A DNA stretch of 64,000 nucleotides from Dermabacteraceae bacterium TAE3-ERU5 (lineage in GTDB: Bacteria > Actinomycetota > Actinomycetes > Actinomycetales > Dermabacteraceae): the NCBI GenBank assembly GCA_019218375.1, contig JAHUUK010000004.1, positions 62,001 to 126,000 of the forward strand. Reading direction: 5' to 3'. The position numbers and the translations under genes are program-made. The notes below the pieces were generated by a model. That model was given only the letters and a program-made list of their open reading frames with translations, was not told the origin of the DNA and did not search any database. This document shows, in pieces, positions 24,104-33,400 of this stretch (position 1 is the first letter of the stretch; each line of letters opens with the position of its first letter).

Positions 24104-24128
24104 CTGTACCCTTATAAAAGAGGTACAG
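24104..24128 (+). promoter_or_regulatory. Inverted repeat overlapping a likely -10 box of kgd
   Basis: CTGTACC and GGTACAG are perfect 7-base arms with an 11-base spacer that contains TATAAA (24113-24118). If TATAAA is the -10 box, the repeat would be an operator at the promoter, and the GTG at 24177 lies downstream of it while the ATG at 24087 does not. The -35 box is not clear. Confidence 0.45.
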
Positions 24129-24176
24129 CGCCCCACAGAGGCGGCCAAAATATTTAGGAAGCAGGCGAGCCACGTC

Positions 24177-27100
24177 GTGTCAGAGCATTCCCCCGCCATT
24201 CCCAGGGAATTCGGCCCCAACCAGTGGCTGGTTGAACAGCTCTATAAACAGTATTTAAGCGACCCCAACAGCGTCGATCCTTCTTGGGCCAGCTATTTCC
24301 GTCAGGCCGCACTCGCGCCGCAGGGAGAACCGGCCACCCGCGAACCGATTCCTGCGCAGGAGGTAAAGCTGCGCGGCCCCGCCGCCGCCGTGGTCAAGAA
24401 CATGACCGCTTCGCTGGATATTCCCACGGCTACCTCCGTGCGTGATATTCCGGTGAAGCTGCTGTTCGATAACCGCATCATGATCAACACCCACCTGGCC
24501 AGGCACCGCCGCGGCAAGGTTTCTTTCACGCACCTGATCGCCTACGCGATGGTGGAGGCGCTGCAGGAGGTGCCCGATCTAAACAACGGCTTTAGCGTCA
24601 GCGAGGACGGTAAGCCGCTGCTGCTGCAGCGCAAAGAAATCAACTTCGGTCTGGCCATCGATATGCCCAAGCCCGACGGCACGCGCGGCCTGGTGGTGCC
24701 GAATATCCGTGGCGCGCAGGAAATGGATTTCGTAACTTTCTGGCAGGCCTACGACGAGGTTGTGCGCCGCGCCCGCCAGGGCAAGCTGACGATGAGCGAT
24801 TTTGCCGACACCACGGTGACGCTGACCAACCCCGGCGGCATCGGCACCGTGCATTCCGTGCCCCGCCTGATGCCGGGGCAGGGCGTGATCGTCGGCGTGG
24901 GCGCCATCGAATACCCGGCGGCGTTCCAGGGCGCGAGCCAGGAAACTCTGAGCGAGCTGGCTATCTCCAAGAAAACCACCCTCACTTCCACCTACGATCA
25001 CCGCGTTATCCAGGGCGCGGCGTCGGGCGAATTCCTGCGTTGCATCGGCAACAAGCTGCTGGGTTTGGACGGCTTCTACGACCGCATCTTCCATGCCCTG
25101 CGTATCCCCTATCAGCCGATCCGCTGGGTGCAGGACAACCCGCTGAAGAAGTCGGACACCGAACGCTATGCGCAGGTGATGGATCTGATTCACGCCTATC
25201 GCGTGCGCGGGCATCTCATGGCCGACACCGATCCCCTGCAGTACCGTCAGCGCACGCACCGGGATCTGGACGTGGAAACCTACGGCCTGACCCTGTGGGA
25301 TCTGGACCGCACGTTCGCTACCCGTGGCCTGGGCGGCAAGGAGACCGCCTCCCTGCGCGAGATCCTGCTGCTGTTGCAGGACGCCTACTGCCGCAGCATC
25401 GGCGCGGAATACATGCACATTGCCGACGCCGACGAACGCCTCTGGCTGCAGCAGCAGTTTGAAAAGCCCGCGGAATCTTTCAGCAAGCGCGAGACCAGGC
25501 ACATCATGGACCGCCTGAACGCGGCGGAGGCTTTCGAGACTTTCCTGCAAACCAAGTTCGTGGGGCAGAAGCGTTTTTCGCTGGAGGGCGGCGAGTCCCT
25601 GATTCCCCTGCTGGATGCGGTGCTGGATCGCGCGAGCCACGACGACGTGCACGAAGTCTGCATCGGCATGGCGCATCGCGGCCGCCTCAACGTGCTCGCG
25701 AACCTGGCGGGGAAGAACTACGCCCAGATCTTCCGGGAGTTCGACGACGGCGCTTCTTCCAACGTGGTCGGTTCCGGGGACGTGAAGTACCACCTGGGCA
25801 CCACGGGGGTGTACACGGCCCCGGACGGCGCGACCACGAAGATTCATCTGGCGGCCAACCCTTCCCACCTGGAGGCGGTAAACCCCGTCCTGGAGGGCAT
25901 CGTGCGCGCCAAGCAGGACCGCCTAAACCACGCGGGGACCGACTTCCCGGTGCTGCCCATCCTGCTGCACGGCGACGCCGCGTTCGCGGGCCAGGGCGTG
26001 GTCACCGAGACGCTGAACCTGTCGGAACTGCGCGGTTTCCGCACCGGCGGCACCATTCACGTGGTGATCAATAACCAGATCGGTTTCACGACGCTGCCGG
26101 ATTCCTCGCGTTCCTCGTATTACGCCACCGACGTCGCGAAGGCCTCCCAGCTGCCGATCATGCACGTCAATAGCGACGATCCGGAGGCCTGCGTGCGCGC
26201 GGCGCGGATCGCTTTCGACTACCGGCAAAAGTTTGGCCGCGACGTCATCATCGACATGGTTTGCTACCGTCGGCGCGGCCACAACGAGGGCGATGACCCC
26301 TCGATGACCCAGCCGCAAATGTATCGCCTGATCGAACAAAAGCCCAGCGTGCGCAAGCTGTACGCGCAGCAGATCGTGACGCGCGGTGACTTCACCGAGG
26401 CCGATATGCGGGAGATGACCGACGGTTTCCAGCAGCACCTGGAAGAGGTGCTGCAAAAGTCGCGCACCCCGCACTATGCCCCGCCGGTGCAGCAGGGCGA
26501 ACCGGAGGTTGTGAGCGCGCCCGTCACGACCACCGACGCCGCCACGCTGGAGAGGATCGGGGACGCCCATCTGAGCATGCCCGAGACTTTCAACACGCAC
26601 CCGAAGCTGCACGCGCTGATGCGCCGCCGCCGCGACATGTCCCGTAACGGCGACGTCGATTGGGCTTTCGCGGAGCTGCTCGCGTTCGGCTCCCTGCTGT
26701 GCGAGGGAACTCCGGTGCGCCTCAGCGGGCAGGATTCGCGCCGGGGCACGTTCGCGCAGCGCCACAGCGTCTTGATTGATTCCCTGACCCAGGACACCTG
26801 GACTCCCCTACTGCACCTGGGGTGCAAGCAGGCGAAGTTCTGGGTTTACGATTCCTCCCTGAGTGAGTACGCCGTGCTCGGCTACGAATACGGGTATTCG
26901 GTAGAAACCCGGGATGCCCTGGTGCTTTGGGAGGCGCAGTTCGGTGATTTCGTGAACGGAGCGCAGACGGTGATCGATGAGTTCATCGCCAGCTCCGAAC
27001 AAAAGTGGGGCCAGCATTCGGGCGTGGTCTTGCTGCTGCCGCACGGCTATGACGGCCAGGGGCCGGATCATTCGTCGGCCAGGCCCGAGAGGTTCTTGCA

Positions 27101-27665
27101 GCTGTGCGCACAAAACAATATGCGCGTGGCCATGCCGTCCTCCCCCGCCAACTACTTCCATCTGCTGCGCGACCAGGCCAAGCGCAGGCCGCGCCGCCCG
27201 CTGATCGTCTTTACGCCGAAGTCGATGCTGCGCATGAAGAGCGCAACCAGCCCCCTGTGTGAGTTCACCGAGGGCGCTTTCCGGCCGGTCATAGCGGATC
27301 CCACCGCCCCGGCGGACGCGAGCCTGGTGCTGCTGTGTTCTGGCCGCTTGGCGCATGATCTACGGGCGCAGCGTGATGCCCTGGGCCGAAAGGACGTGGC
27401 AATCGTTTGCGTGGAACAGTTCTATCCGTTCCCGGCGGCGGAACTGGCGCAGGAGCTTTCCCGTTACCCGCAGGCGCGCGTGCGCTGGGTGCAGGAGGAA
27501 CCGGAGAACCAGGGCGCGTGCACGTTCCTGCTGACGCAGGCGGTGCGCGAGCTGGGGATGGCCTGGGAAAGCGTGGCGCGCCCGGCCTCGGCTTCCCCCG
27601 CGACCGGCTCTGTCACGGTGCACCGCAGGGAGCAGGAAGAGCTGCTGCGGCGGGCTTTCGCGTAG
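24177..27665 (+). CDS. kgd: Multifunctional 2-oxoglutarate metabolism enzyme (E2o-E1o fusion)
   Basis: 1162 residues from the GTG at 24177 (VSEHSPAIPREFGPNQWLVE). A longer frame starts at 24087 but begins upstream of the candidate promoter. The order is a short E1 N-terminal segment, a linker, a lipoyl-lacking E2 acyltransferase domain with catalytic motif STYDHRVIQGA (His275), then the thiamine-dependent E1 dehydrogenase (GMAHRGRLNVLANLAGKNY; DMVCYRRRGHNEGDDPS). In actinobacteria this protein replaces SucA and SucB. It oxidises or decarboxylates 2-oxoglutarate and is normally held in check by GarA/OdhI-type regulators, none of which is in this window. Confidence 0.93.
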   Translation: MSEHSPAIPREFGPNQWLVEQLYKQYLSDPNSVDPSWASYFRQAALAPQGEPATREPIPAQEVKLRGPAAAVVKNMTASLDIPTATSVRDIPVKLLFDNRIMINTHLARHRRGKVSFTHLIAYAMVEALQEVPDLNNGFSVSEDGKPLLLQRKEINFGLAIDMPKPDGTRGLVVPNIRGAQEMDFVTFWQAYDEVVRRARQGKLTMSDFADTTVTLTNPGGIGTVHSVPRLMPGQGVIVGVGAIEYPAAFQGASQETLSELAISKKTTLTSTYDHRVIQGAASGEFLRCIGNKLLGLDGFYDRIFHALRIPYQPIRWVQDNPLKKSDTERYAQVMDLIHAYRVRGHLMADTDPLQYRQRTHRDLDVETYGLTLWDLDRTFATRGLGGKETASLREILLLLQDAYCRSIGAEYMHIADADERLWLQQQFEKPAESFSKRETRHIMDRLNAAEAFETFLQTKFVGQKRFSLEGGESLIPLLDAVLDRASHDDVHEVCIGMAHRGRLNVLANLAGKNYAQIFREFDDGASSNVVGSGDVKYHLGTTGVYTAPDGATTKIHLAANPSHLEAVNPVLEGIVRAKQDRLNHAGTDFPVLPILLHGDAAFAGQGVVTETLNLSELRGFRTGGTIHVVINNQIGFTTLPDSSRSSYYATDVAKASQLPIMHVNSDDPEACVRAARIAFDYRQKFGRDVIIDMVCYRRRGHNEGDDPSMTQPQMYRLIEQKPSVRKLYAQQIVTRGDFTEADMREMTDGFQQHLEEVLQKSRTPHYAPPVQQGEPEVVSAPVTTTDAATLERIGDAHLSMPETFNTHPKLHALMRRRRDMSRNGDVDWAFAELLAFGSLLCEGTPVRLSGQDSRRGTFAQRHSVLIDSLTQDTWTPLLHLGCKQAKFWVYDSSLSEYAVLGYEYGYSVETRDALVLWEAQFGDFVNGAQTVIDEFIASSEQKWGQHSGVVLLLPHGYDGQGPDHSSARPERFLQLCAQNNMRVAMPSSPANYFHLLRDQAKRRPRRPLIVFTPKSMLRMKSATSPLCEFTEGAFRPVIADPTAPADASLVLLCSGRLAHDLRAQRDALGRKDVAIVCVEQFYPFPAAELAQELSRYPQARVRWVQEEPENQGACTFLLTQAVRELGMAWESVARPASASPATGSVTVHRREQEELLRRAFA

Positions 27666-27722
27666 ATAGGTGGGCTTTCGCGTAGAGTTGTCGTTACTAG
27701 CCGTACTCTTCTGGAGGTTTCC

Positions 27723-28349
27723 TTGGCCGATAATTTCTCGCGTGTTCGCCTGATCGGGCTCGGGGACGAGCTGCTGGCTGGCGTCGGTGACCCGCGCGCC
27801 CTGGGCTGGCTGGGCCGCTGCGTCGCCAGCCAGGACGCGGCGATACCGGTGGAGCTTTTTGCTTGCGCCCTGCCGCGCGATAACTCCGCTTCGCTTTCGC
27901 ACCGTTACGAATCGGAGGTGGAACTGCGCCTGGACCGGGACGGACTGGCCGACGGCACGGTGGCCCACCGGGTCGTGATCGGGATGGGGAACGAGGACAT
28001 CAGCGCCGGCATTTCGCTGGCGCGTTCGCGCCTAAACCTTTCGCGGGTGCTGGACGGCCTGGACAAGATGCGTATTCCCGCGTTCGTGGTCGGTCCCCCG
28101 CCCTCCGCCGATCGGGGCATGACGCGCTCCCTGCTAGAGCTTTCGGAGATTTATGCCGACGTCTGCAATCGCCGTTCCGTGCCGTACGTGGATACGGTTT
28201 TGGCGCTGCACGATCACAGCCAGTTCAACGAGGACATCGCGCGTTCTTCCCGCGATCTTCCGGGGCAGACCGGCTACGGTTTGATCGCCTGGCTGGTGCT
28301 GCACACCGGGTTTGGTGCCTGGCTGGGCACCGAAAACGTGAGGCGTTAG
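27723..28349 (+). CDS. SGNH/GDSL-like protein lacking the catalytic serine
   Basis: 208 residues, starting at a TTG six bases after GGAGG. The fold of SGNH hydrolases is suggested by block I LIGLGDELLAGVGDP, a GNED segment in VVIGMGNEDIS, and similar spacing of later blocks. In block I the nucleophile serine of GDSL is glutamate (GDEL), so ordinary ester hydrolysis is unlikely. It follows kgd by 57 bases and may share its transcript. A regulatory or binding role is possible; function is not known. Confidence 0.7.
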   Translation: MADNFSRVRLIGLGDELLAGVGDPRALGWLGRCVASQDAAIPVELFACALPRDNSASLSHRYESEVELRLDRDGLADGTVAHRVVIGMGNEDISAGISLARSRLNLSRVLDGLDKMRIPAFVVGPPPSADRGMTRSLLELSEIYADVCNRRSVPYVDTVLALHDHSQFNEDIARSSRDLPGQTGYGLIAWLVLHTGFGAWLGTENVRR

Positions 28350-28452
28350 GGCCGGGAGGGTCACACTAGTCCCCTCTGTCCCGTTTCATGTGGCAGACTA
28401 GACCGGTAGTTCTTCGCCTGCGGGCGAGGGTCGAAAACATAAGGAGATACCC

Positions 28453-28527
28453 ATGAGCAAGCGTGGACGTAAGCGTCGCGATCGCCGCCGCAATGGTGCA
28501 AACCACGGCAAGCGCCCCAACAGCTAA
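28453..28527 (+). CDS. 50S ribosomal protein bL37 (very short, basic)
   Basis: 24 residues, too short for most gene callers. It begins MSKRGRKRRDRRR and ends NHGKRPNS. This closely matches the 24-residue bL37 protein known from mycobacterial 50S structures. AAGGAG lies seven bases before the ATG. A strong terminator follows immediately. Neighbours are unrelated, so it is a monocistronic gene. Highly basic composition fits rRNA binding. Confidence 0.85.
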   Translation: MSKRGRKRRDRRRNGANHGKRPNS

Positions 28528-28535
28528 ATACTGTA

Positions 28536-28576
28536 AAAGTTTGGCCCCCGCTATTTTGCGGGGGCCAAACTTTTTT
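28536..28576. terminator. Bidirectional terminator between bL37 and rsrA
   Basis: AGTTTGGCCCCCGC and GCGGGGGCCAAACT form a 14-bp stem with loop TATTTT, with a T-run at 28571-28576 on the plus strand and A-run on the other side. It serves bL37 on the plus strand and rsrA on the minus strand. Confidence 0.9.
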
Positions 28577-28611
28577 ACGGGAAGATTTTTGGGTGCGGGG
28601 TAACGCGGAAT

Positions 28612-28893
28612 CTAGTTTTCTTCGTAGCGTTCGATAGTGATTTCGCGGTAGCTGAGCACGATTTTTTCGCGTAGGGCACGCGGCGCGGCTTCTGCGGCGT
28701 GCGCCCGCGCCACGGCCTCTTTGAGCGCTTTGGCGCGCAGCCATTCGGTTTCGCACTTGGGGCAGTCCTCCAGGTGCTGGCGGATCTTTTCCATCTCGCA
28801 TTCGGGACATTCGCTGTCCAGGTATTGCTGCAAGCGCGCGTACGCTTCCCGCAGCCAGGCGTCTTCGCTGTCCGCGCAGTGTCCGGTGTTCAT
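28612..28893 (-). CDS. rsrA: Zinc anti-sigma factor, RsrA type
   Basis: 93 residues. The zinc anti-sigma motif is HLEDCPKC (His40, Cys44, Cys47), and further cysteines occur at residues 6, 29 and 32. In Streptomyces RsrA, zinc-bound cysteines form a disulfide under thiol stress and release SigR. The start overlaps the sigma gene by four bases, so both are translated together. A mycothiol-type redox response is inferred from the family. The sequence is full length. Confidence 0.88.
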   Translation of the reverse strand: MNTGHCADSEDAWLREAYARLQQYLDSECPECEMEKIRQHLEDCPKCETEWLRAKALKEAVARAHAAEAAPRALREKIVLSYREITIERYEEN

Positions 28894-29471
28894 TTAGCGG
28901 CCTCCTTCTGCTCGGCCCCGATCCCCAGGCTGGCGGCGTGGTCTTTCAGTTTTTCGCGCAGCAGGGCGCGCCCGCGATAAAGGCGGGACATGACCGTGCC
29001 GACGGGGGTGTCCATGATTTCGGCGATCTCCCGGTAGCTGAACCCCTCTACGTCGGCCAGGTAGACGGCCATGCGGTTATCGTCGGGCAGGCTCGCCATG
29101 GCTTCTTTTACGGCGCTGGAGGGCAGCGCATCGAGCGCCTCCATTTCTGCCGATTTCAGCCCGTGGGAGCTGTGCGAGGCGGCGTCGGCCAGCTGCCAGT
29201 CCTCTACCGTTTCGGTGTGGCTGCGCTGGGGTTCGCGCTGCTTTTTGCGGTAGGAGGTGATGAACGTGTTGGTCATGATCCGGTATAGCCAGGCGCGCAG
29301 GTTGGTGCCCGCGGTAAAGCTTTTCTGTGCCTGGAACGCTTTCAGGAAGGTTTCTTGCACCAGATCCTGTGCGTCTTGTTCGTTGCGGGTCATTCTGAGC
29401 GCGCCCGCGTAAAGAGCGTCGAGGTGGCTGAGGGCCTCCCGCTCGAATTCGCTGTCAGTTTCACTCATCAT
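28890..29471 (-). CDS. sigR: ECF RNA polymerase sigma factor, SigR/SigH type
   Basis: 193 residues. Sigma region 2 is [28 protein letters not shown], with [21 protein letters not shown]; region 4 is [48 protein letters not shown]. The pairing with a zinc anti-sigma fits the thiol-oxidative stress sigma SigR of Streptomyces or SigH of mycobacteria. Two adjacent ATGs (29471 and 29468) could start the protein; no strong ribosome site decides between them. I saw no GGAAT-type SigR promoter in the short region before it. Confidence 0.9.
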   Translation of the reverse strand: MMSETDSEFEREALSHLDALYAGALRMTRNEQDAQDLVQETFLKAFQAQKSFTAGTNLRAWLYRIMTNTFITSYRKKQREPQRSHTETVEDWQLADAASHSSHGLKSAEMEALDALPSSAVKEAMASLPDDNRMAVYLADVEGFSYREIAEIMDTPVGTVMSRLYRGRALLREKLKDHAASLGIGAEQKEAAK

Positions 29472-29566
29472 TAGTGAGGATACCGTGTCCGACGCGCTGC
29501 CGTTCGGCGCGGTTCGCGTTAGGGTTAGGGCATTGCTGTTTCGGTATCTAAAACCCGGAGGAAACG

Positions 29567-30097
29567 ATGTCCCTTATCCGTCGCGTCGCCCGTCCCCTTA
29601 TCGCCGCCCCGTTCGTTTTCGAGGGCGTGCGTTGCTTCAAGGACCCACAGCGTTCCGTTGCTGCGGCCCCGAAATCTTTTGCTCAGGTTGAGCAGTGGCT
29701 GAGCGACGCAGGGGTTCCGCTCAACGCCGAGAACCTGGTGCGCGTTACCTCTGCGGTTTCCGTGGCTGCGGGCGCGCTCTACGCCACCAACCGGATGCCG
29801 CGCGTGGCGGCCCTCGGGCTGCTTGCCACCACCGGGGTCGGCCTGGCTGGCCGCCGCAAGTGGAGCGAGCTGCGCGGCGAGGAGCGCACGCAGGAAATTC
29901 AGTCGCTGCTGACCGATCTGGGGCTGCTGGGCGCCGTGCTGCTGGCGACCGTGGACCGCGAGGGCTACCCGTCGCTCGGCTACCGGGTGAACAAGGCCGT
30001 GGAGCGCGGCCAGAAGGCTGCGGCGCGTAAGCAGCGCGAGCTGGAGAAAATGGCGAAGAACGGCCAGCGCGCGGTAGAGAAGAAGCTCGGCGCCTGA
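29567..30097 (+). CDS. DoxX family membrane protein
   Basis: 176 residues. The opening [27 protein letters not shown] and four hydrophobic segments match the DoxX family, whose members are small membrane proteins often linked to thiol-redox balance. The C-terminal forty residues are charged ([25 protein letters not shown]) and probably helical in the cytoplasm. CCCGGAGGAAACG precedes the ATG. It is divergent from sigR and could be a target of that regulon, which is inference only. Confidence 0.8.
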   Translation: MSLIRRVARPLIAAPFVFEGVRCFKDPQRSVAAAPKSFAQVEQWLSDAGVPLNAENLVRVTSAVSVAAGALYATNRMPRVAALGLLATTGVGLAGRRKWSELRGEERTQEIQSLLTDLGLLGAVLLATVDREGYPSLGYRVNKAVERGQKAAARKQRELEKMAKNGQRAVEKKLGA

Positions 30098-30098
30098 G

Positions 30099-31418
30099 TT
30101 GTCGGGCGTGCAAACGCACTGGTCTGCCCCGAACGCACGCGGGCCGCTGACGGCCCGCGTGCGCGTTCCTGGCTCGAAGTCTCTCACCAACCGCTGGCTG
30201 CTGCTCGCGGCCTGCGCCGACTCCCCTAGCGTGCTGCGCGGCGCGCTGGACGCGCGCGACTGTCGGCTCATGCGCGCCGCCCTGGAAAGCCTGGGGGCAA
30301 GTTTTAGCGAGGACGGCGAGGCGCTGCGGGTTTCTCCCCTCCCCGCTGAGCTTGCCGGGGCCGACGCAGCCGCGCGCGATATCGATTGCGGCCTGGCCGG
30401 GACTGTGATGCGCTTTTTGCCGCCGCTGGTGGCCGCGTCGGGGCTGCGGCGACGCCTGCGCGGGGATGCGGGGGCGTACGTGCGTCCGATGGCTCCCCTG
30501 CTGGGGGCGCTGGCTGACCTCGGGGTGTCTATCACCTACGAGGGCGAGCCGGGTTTCCTGCCCTGCGTGATTTCTTCTGCGCAGGGGCTGCCAGGTGGCA
30601 AGGTGACGCTGGATTCTTCGGCTTCCAGCCAGTTCGTTTCCGCCCTGCTGCTGGCTGCGCCGCGCGCCCGTGGCCCGCTCACCGTGCGTCACGCGGGCGG
30701 CAGGCTGCCGTCCCTGCCGCACATCGAGATGACGGTGCGCGCTTTGCAGGATTGTGGCGCGAAGATCGAGACTCTTCCCGCGAGCGCCGACGGCGGCGCG
30801 GCCTGGCGGATCGTGCCCGGCCCGCTCACGGTGGGCGAGGTAGAGATTGAGCCGGATCTTTCCAACGCCGGGGTTTTCCTGGCGGCGGCGATGATCGCGG
30901 GCGGCAGCGTTACCGTTCCGGGCTGGCCGGAAGAAACCACCCAGGCGGGCGATGCCTACCGCGAGCTCTTGCCCAACATGGGGGCGTGTCTTGCCCTGGG
31001 GGCGGACGGCCTCACCTGTACCGGCGGCGGCAGGATAAGCGGCATTAACGCCGATCTTTCCCACGCCGGGGAACTGACCTGCACCATTGCGGCGCTGGCT
31101 GCCCTGGCCGATTCCCCCAGCCGGCTGTACGGTATCGGCCACCTGCGCGGGCACGAGACGGACCGTCTGGCGGCGCTGGTGAGCGAGATCAACCGGCTGG
31201 GCGGCGACGCCCGCGAACTGCCGGACGGCATAGAGATCAGGCCGCGCCCGCTGCACGGCGGGCTTTGGCGCAGTTACAGCGATCACCGGATGGCTACCGC
31301 CGGGGCGCTGATCGGGCTGGCCGTGCCGGGCGTAGAAGTGGAGAACGTGGAAACTACGGACAAGACCCTGCCGGGGTTTACCGAGATGTGGCGGGAGATG
31401 CTGAATGGCGCGGCGTAG
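30099..31418 (+). CDS. aroA: 3-phosphoshikimate 1-carboxyvinyltransferase (EPSP synthase)
   Basis: 439 residues. The start-like TTG at 30099 follows the doxX stop by one base; a GTG at 30108 is an alternative. The signature ARVPGSKSLTNRWLLLAA is near the N-terminus and the segment LRGDAGAYVRPM marks the second conserved site. The enzyme joins shikimate-3-phosphate and phosphoenolpyruvate in aromatic amino acid synthesis and is the target of glyphosate. Its last 14 bases overlap rsgA, so the two are coupled. Confidence 0.94.
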   Translation: MSGVQTHWSAPNARGPLTARVRVPGSKSLTNRWLLLAACADSPSVLRGALDARDCRLMRAALESLGASFSEDGEALRVSPLPAELAGADAAARDIDCGLAGTVMRFLPPLVAASGLRRRLRGDAGAYVRPMAPLLGALADLGVSITYEGEPGFLPCVISSAQGLPGGKVTLDSSASSQFVSALLLAAPRARGPLTVRHAGGRLPSLPHIEMTVRALQDCGAKIETLPASADGGAAWRIVPGPLTVGEVEIEPDLSNAGVFLAAAMIAGGSVTVPGWPEETTQAGDAYRELLPNMGACLALGADGLTCTGGGRISGINADLSHAGELTCTIAALAALADSPSRLYGIGHLRGHETDRLAALVSEINRLGGDARELPDGIEIRPRPLHGGLWRSYSDHRMATAGALIGLAVPGVEVENVETTDKTLPGFTEMWREMLNGAA

Positions 31419-32445
31419 CGATAGCGGGCGGCGTTTCGACGAATCGGATGTGCGGATCCGCCCCGGCAGGCGCGGCTCTCGCCCCCGCACGAAGGATCGC
31501 CCAAAGCACGACGACGCGGTGCCCGCGCTGGTGTTGGCCGTGGATAGGGGCCGCTGGCGCACCGTGGTGGCGCCGGGCACCGATGAGGAACGCCACGTCA
31601 CCGCCATGCGTGCGCGGGAGCTGGGCCGCACCGCCATCGTGCCGGGTGACCGGGTGGCGCTGACCGGCGATGTGAGCGGCCGTAAGGACACGCTGGCCCG
31701 GATCGTGCGGGTTGAGGAACGCAGCACGTTCCTACGCCGCAGCGCCGACGACGATACGACGACCGAGCGCGCTCTGGTGGCGAACGTGGACACCATGGTG
31801 ATCGTGACGGCGCTGGCCGATCCGACGCCGCGCGGCCGCTTGATCGACCGCTGCCTGGTGGCGGCGTTCGACGCGGGGATCACGCCCCTGCTGTGCCTGA
31901 CTAAGGCCGATCTTTGCGCGCCCGATGAGTTCCTGGCCAGTTACGCCCCGCTGGGGGTGGATTACGTGGTCACGCATCTGCGCGAGGACGGCAGCATCGC
32001 GGGCCTGGAGGCCCTCAGCGACCGGCTGGCGAATCATTCCAGCGTGCTGGTGGGACACTCCGGGGTGGGTAAGTCCACGCTGGTGAACGCGCTCGTACCG
32101 CAGGTGCACCGCGCCACCGGGCACGTCAATGACGTGACGGGGCGGGGCCGCCACACGTCTTCGTCGGCGCTGATGGCGCCGTTTAGGGGCGGCTGGGTAA
32201 TTGATACACCGGGCGTGCGTTCGTTCGGGCTGGGGCATATCGATCCTGACCATCTGATCGACGCTTTCGCGGACCTGGCCAGCCTGGCCGAGGAATGCCC
32301 GCGCGGCTGCACCCACCTGGAGGATGAGTGCGCGCTGGATCGGCAGGTGGATGAGGGCCTGGCGGGTAGCGCGGGCCGGGCCAGGCTGGAATCTTTCCGC
32401 CGTCTGCTGGCCACCCTGCGTGCCAACGATCCTTGGGATCTGTAG
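31405..32445 (+). CDS. rsgA: Ribosome small subunit-dependent GTPase A
   Basis: 346 residues. The circularly permuted GTPase order is visible: an OB-fold (EERHVTAMRARELGRTAIVPGD), a G4-like LCLTKAD, then the P-loop VLVGHSGVGKSTLVNAL, then G3 (DTPGVRSF). The C-terminal zinc site is CPRGCTHLEDECAL. RsgA removes RbfA late in 30S maturation. The ATG overlaps aroA by 14 bases and has AGCGG-type sequences before it. Confidence 0.95.
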   Translation: MARRSDSGRRFDESDVRIRPGRRGSRPRTKDRPKHDDAVPALVLAVDRGRWRTVVAPGTDEERHVTAMRARELGRTAIVPGDRVALTGDVSGRKDTLARIVRVEERSTFLRRSADDDTTTERALVANVDTMVIVTALADPTPRGRLIDRCLVAAFDAGITPLLCLTKADLCAPDEFLASYAPLGVDYVVTHLREDGSIAGLEALSDRLANHSSVLVGHSGVGKSTLVNALVPQVHRATGHVNDVTGRGRHTSSSALMAPFRGGWVIDTPGVRSFGLGHIDPDHLIDAFADLASLAEECPRGCTHLEDECALDRQVDEGLAGSAGRARLESFRRLLATLRANDPWDL

Positions 32446-32520
32446 CCGGTTTTGGGCTTTTTCGCCGTGCGGCCCGGCGCGGGCATACCCGCGGCGGTCC
32501 GGGCAACGTAGAGTTGCAGC

Positions 32521-33306
32521 ATGTCTTACGCGGAAGATCTCAGGCTCGCTCACGTGCTGGCCGATTCGGTGGACCAGATGACCATGCAGCGTTTCCAGGC
32601 GCAGGATTTGCGGGTGGAAACGAAGCCCGATCTGACGCCGGTGACAGACGCCGATCAGAGCGTGGAGCGCGCGGTGCGGGGCCAGCTTTCGCGGCTGCGC
32701 CCGCGCGATCAGGTGATCGGGGAAGAGTACGGTTCCAGCGGCGATTCCGCCCGCCAGTGGGTTATTGATCCGATTGATGGCACCAAGAATTTCGTGCGCG
32801 GCGTTCCCGTCTGGGCCACCCTGATTGGTTTGATTGAGGACGGCGAGGTGGTGACCGGCTTGGTGTCGGCCCCCGCGCTCGGCAGGCGCTGGTGGGCCGG
32901 GAAAGGCCTGGGGGCCTGGACGGGGCCGCGCCTTTCCTCCGCTAAGCAGCTGCGTGTCTCCCAGGTGGATAGCCTGGCCGACGCTTCGTTTTCGTATTCT
33001 TCGCTGAGCGGCTGGGCGGATTCCGGGCGGCTGCCGCAGCTGCTCAACCTGATGCAGGGCTGCTGGCGCACCCGCGCGTACGGCGATTTTTGGTCTTACA
33101 TGCTGGTGGCGGAGGGCGCCGTGGACTTCGCGGCGGAGCCGGAACTGGCTTTGCACGACATGGTGGCGCTGGCCCCCATCGTGACGGAGGCCGGGGGCCG
33201 CTTCACCTCCCTGGAGGGGGCCGACGGCCCGTTCGGGGAGAACGCGGTGGCGTCCAATTCCCTGCTGCACGACGAGGTTTTGGCGGCTCTCGCGCCGCGT
33301 GAGTGA
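32521..33306 (+). CDS. hisN: Inositol monophosphatase family, histidinol-phosphatase
   Basis: 261 residues. The metal-binding motifs are GEEYG near residue 65 and WVIDPIDGTKNFVRGVPVWATLIGL near residue 80, followed by AYGDFWSYMLVAEGAVDFAAEP and LAPIVTEAGGRF. Actinobacterial IMPase-like proteins beside rsgA and aroA are HisN, the last step of histidinol synthesis. The substrate cannot be proven here. It lies 75 bases after rsgA with no clear terminator between. Confidence 0.88.
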   Translation: MSYAEDLRLAHVLADSVDQMTMQRFQAQDLRVETKPDLTPVTDADQSVERAVRGQLSRLRPRDQVIGEEYGSSGDSARQWVIDPIDGTKNFVRGVPVWATLIGLIEDGEVVTGLVSAPALGRRWWAGKGLGAWTGPRLSSAKQLRVSQVDSLADASFSYSSLSGWADSGRLPQLLNLMQGCWRTRAYGDFWSYMLVAEGAVDFAAEPELALHDMVALAPIVTEAGGRFTSLEGADGPFGENAVASNSLLHDEVLAALAPRE

Positions 33307-33400
33307 GCCACGGCATGTCTACGGGGACGCGCCGGGACTCTGCCCCTTGGCGGGGACTAAACTGGGCCTTGCCCGTCATCCTCTTATGGAAGGATTTTTC

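Noticed and set aside
29519-29530. TTAGGGTTAGGG, like a telomere repeat
   Set aside because: Only two units, inside a short promoter region; chance in GC-rich DNA.
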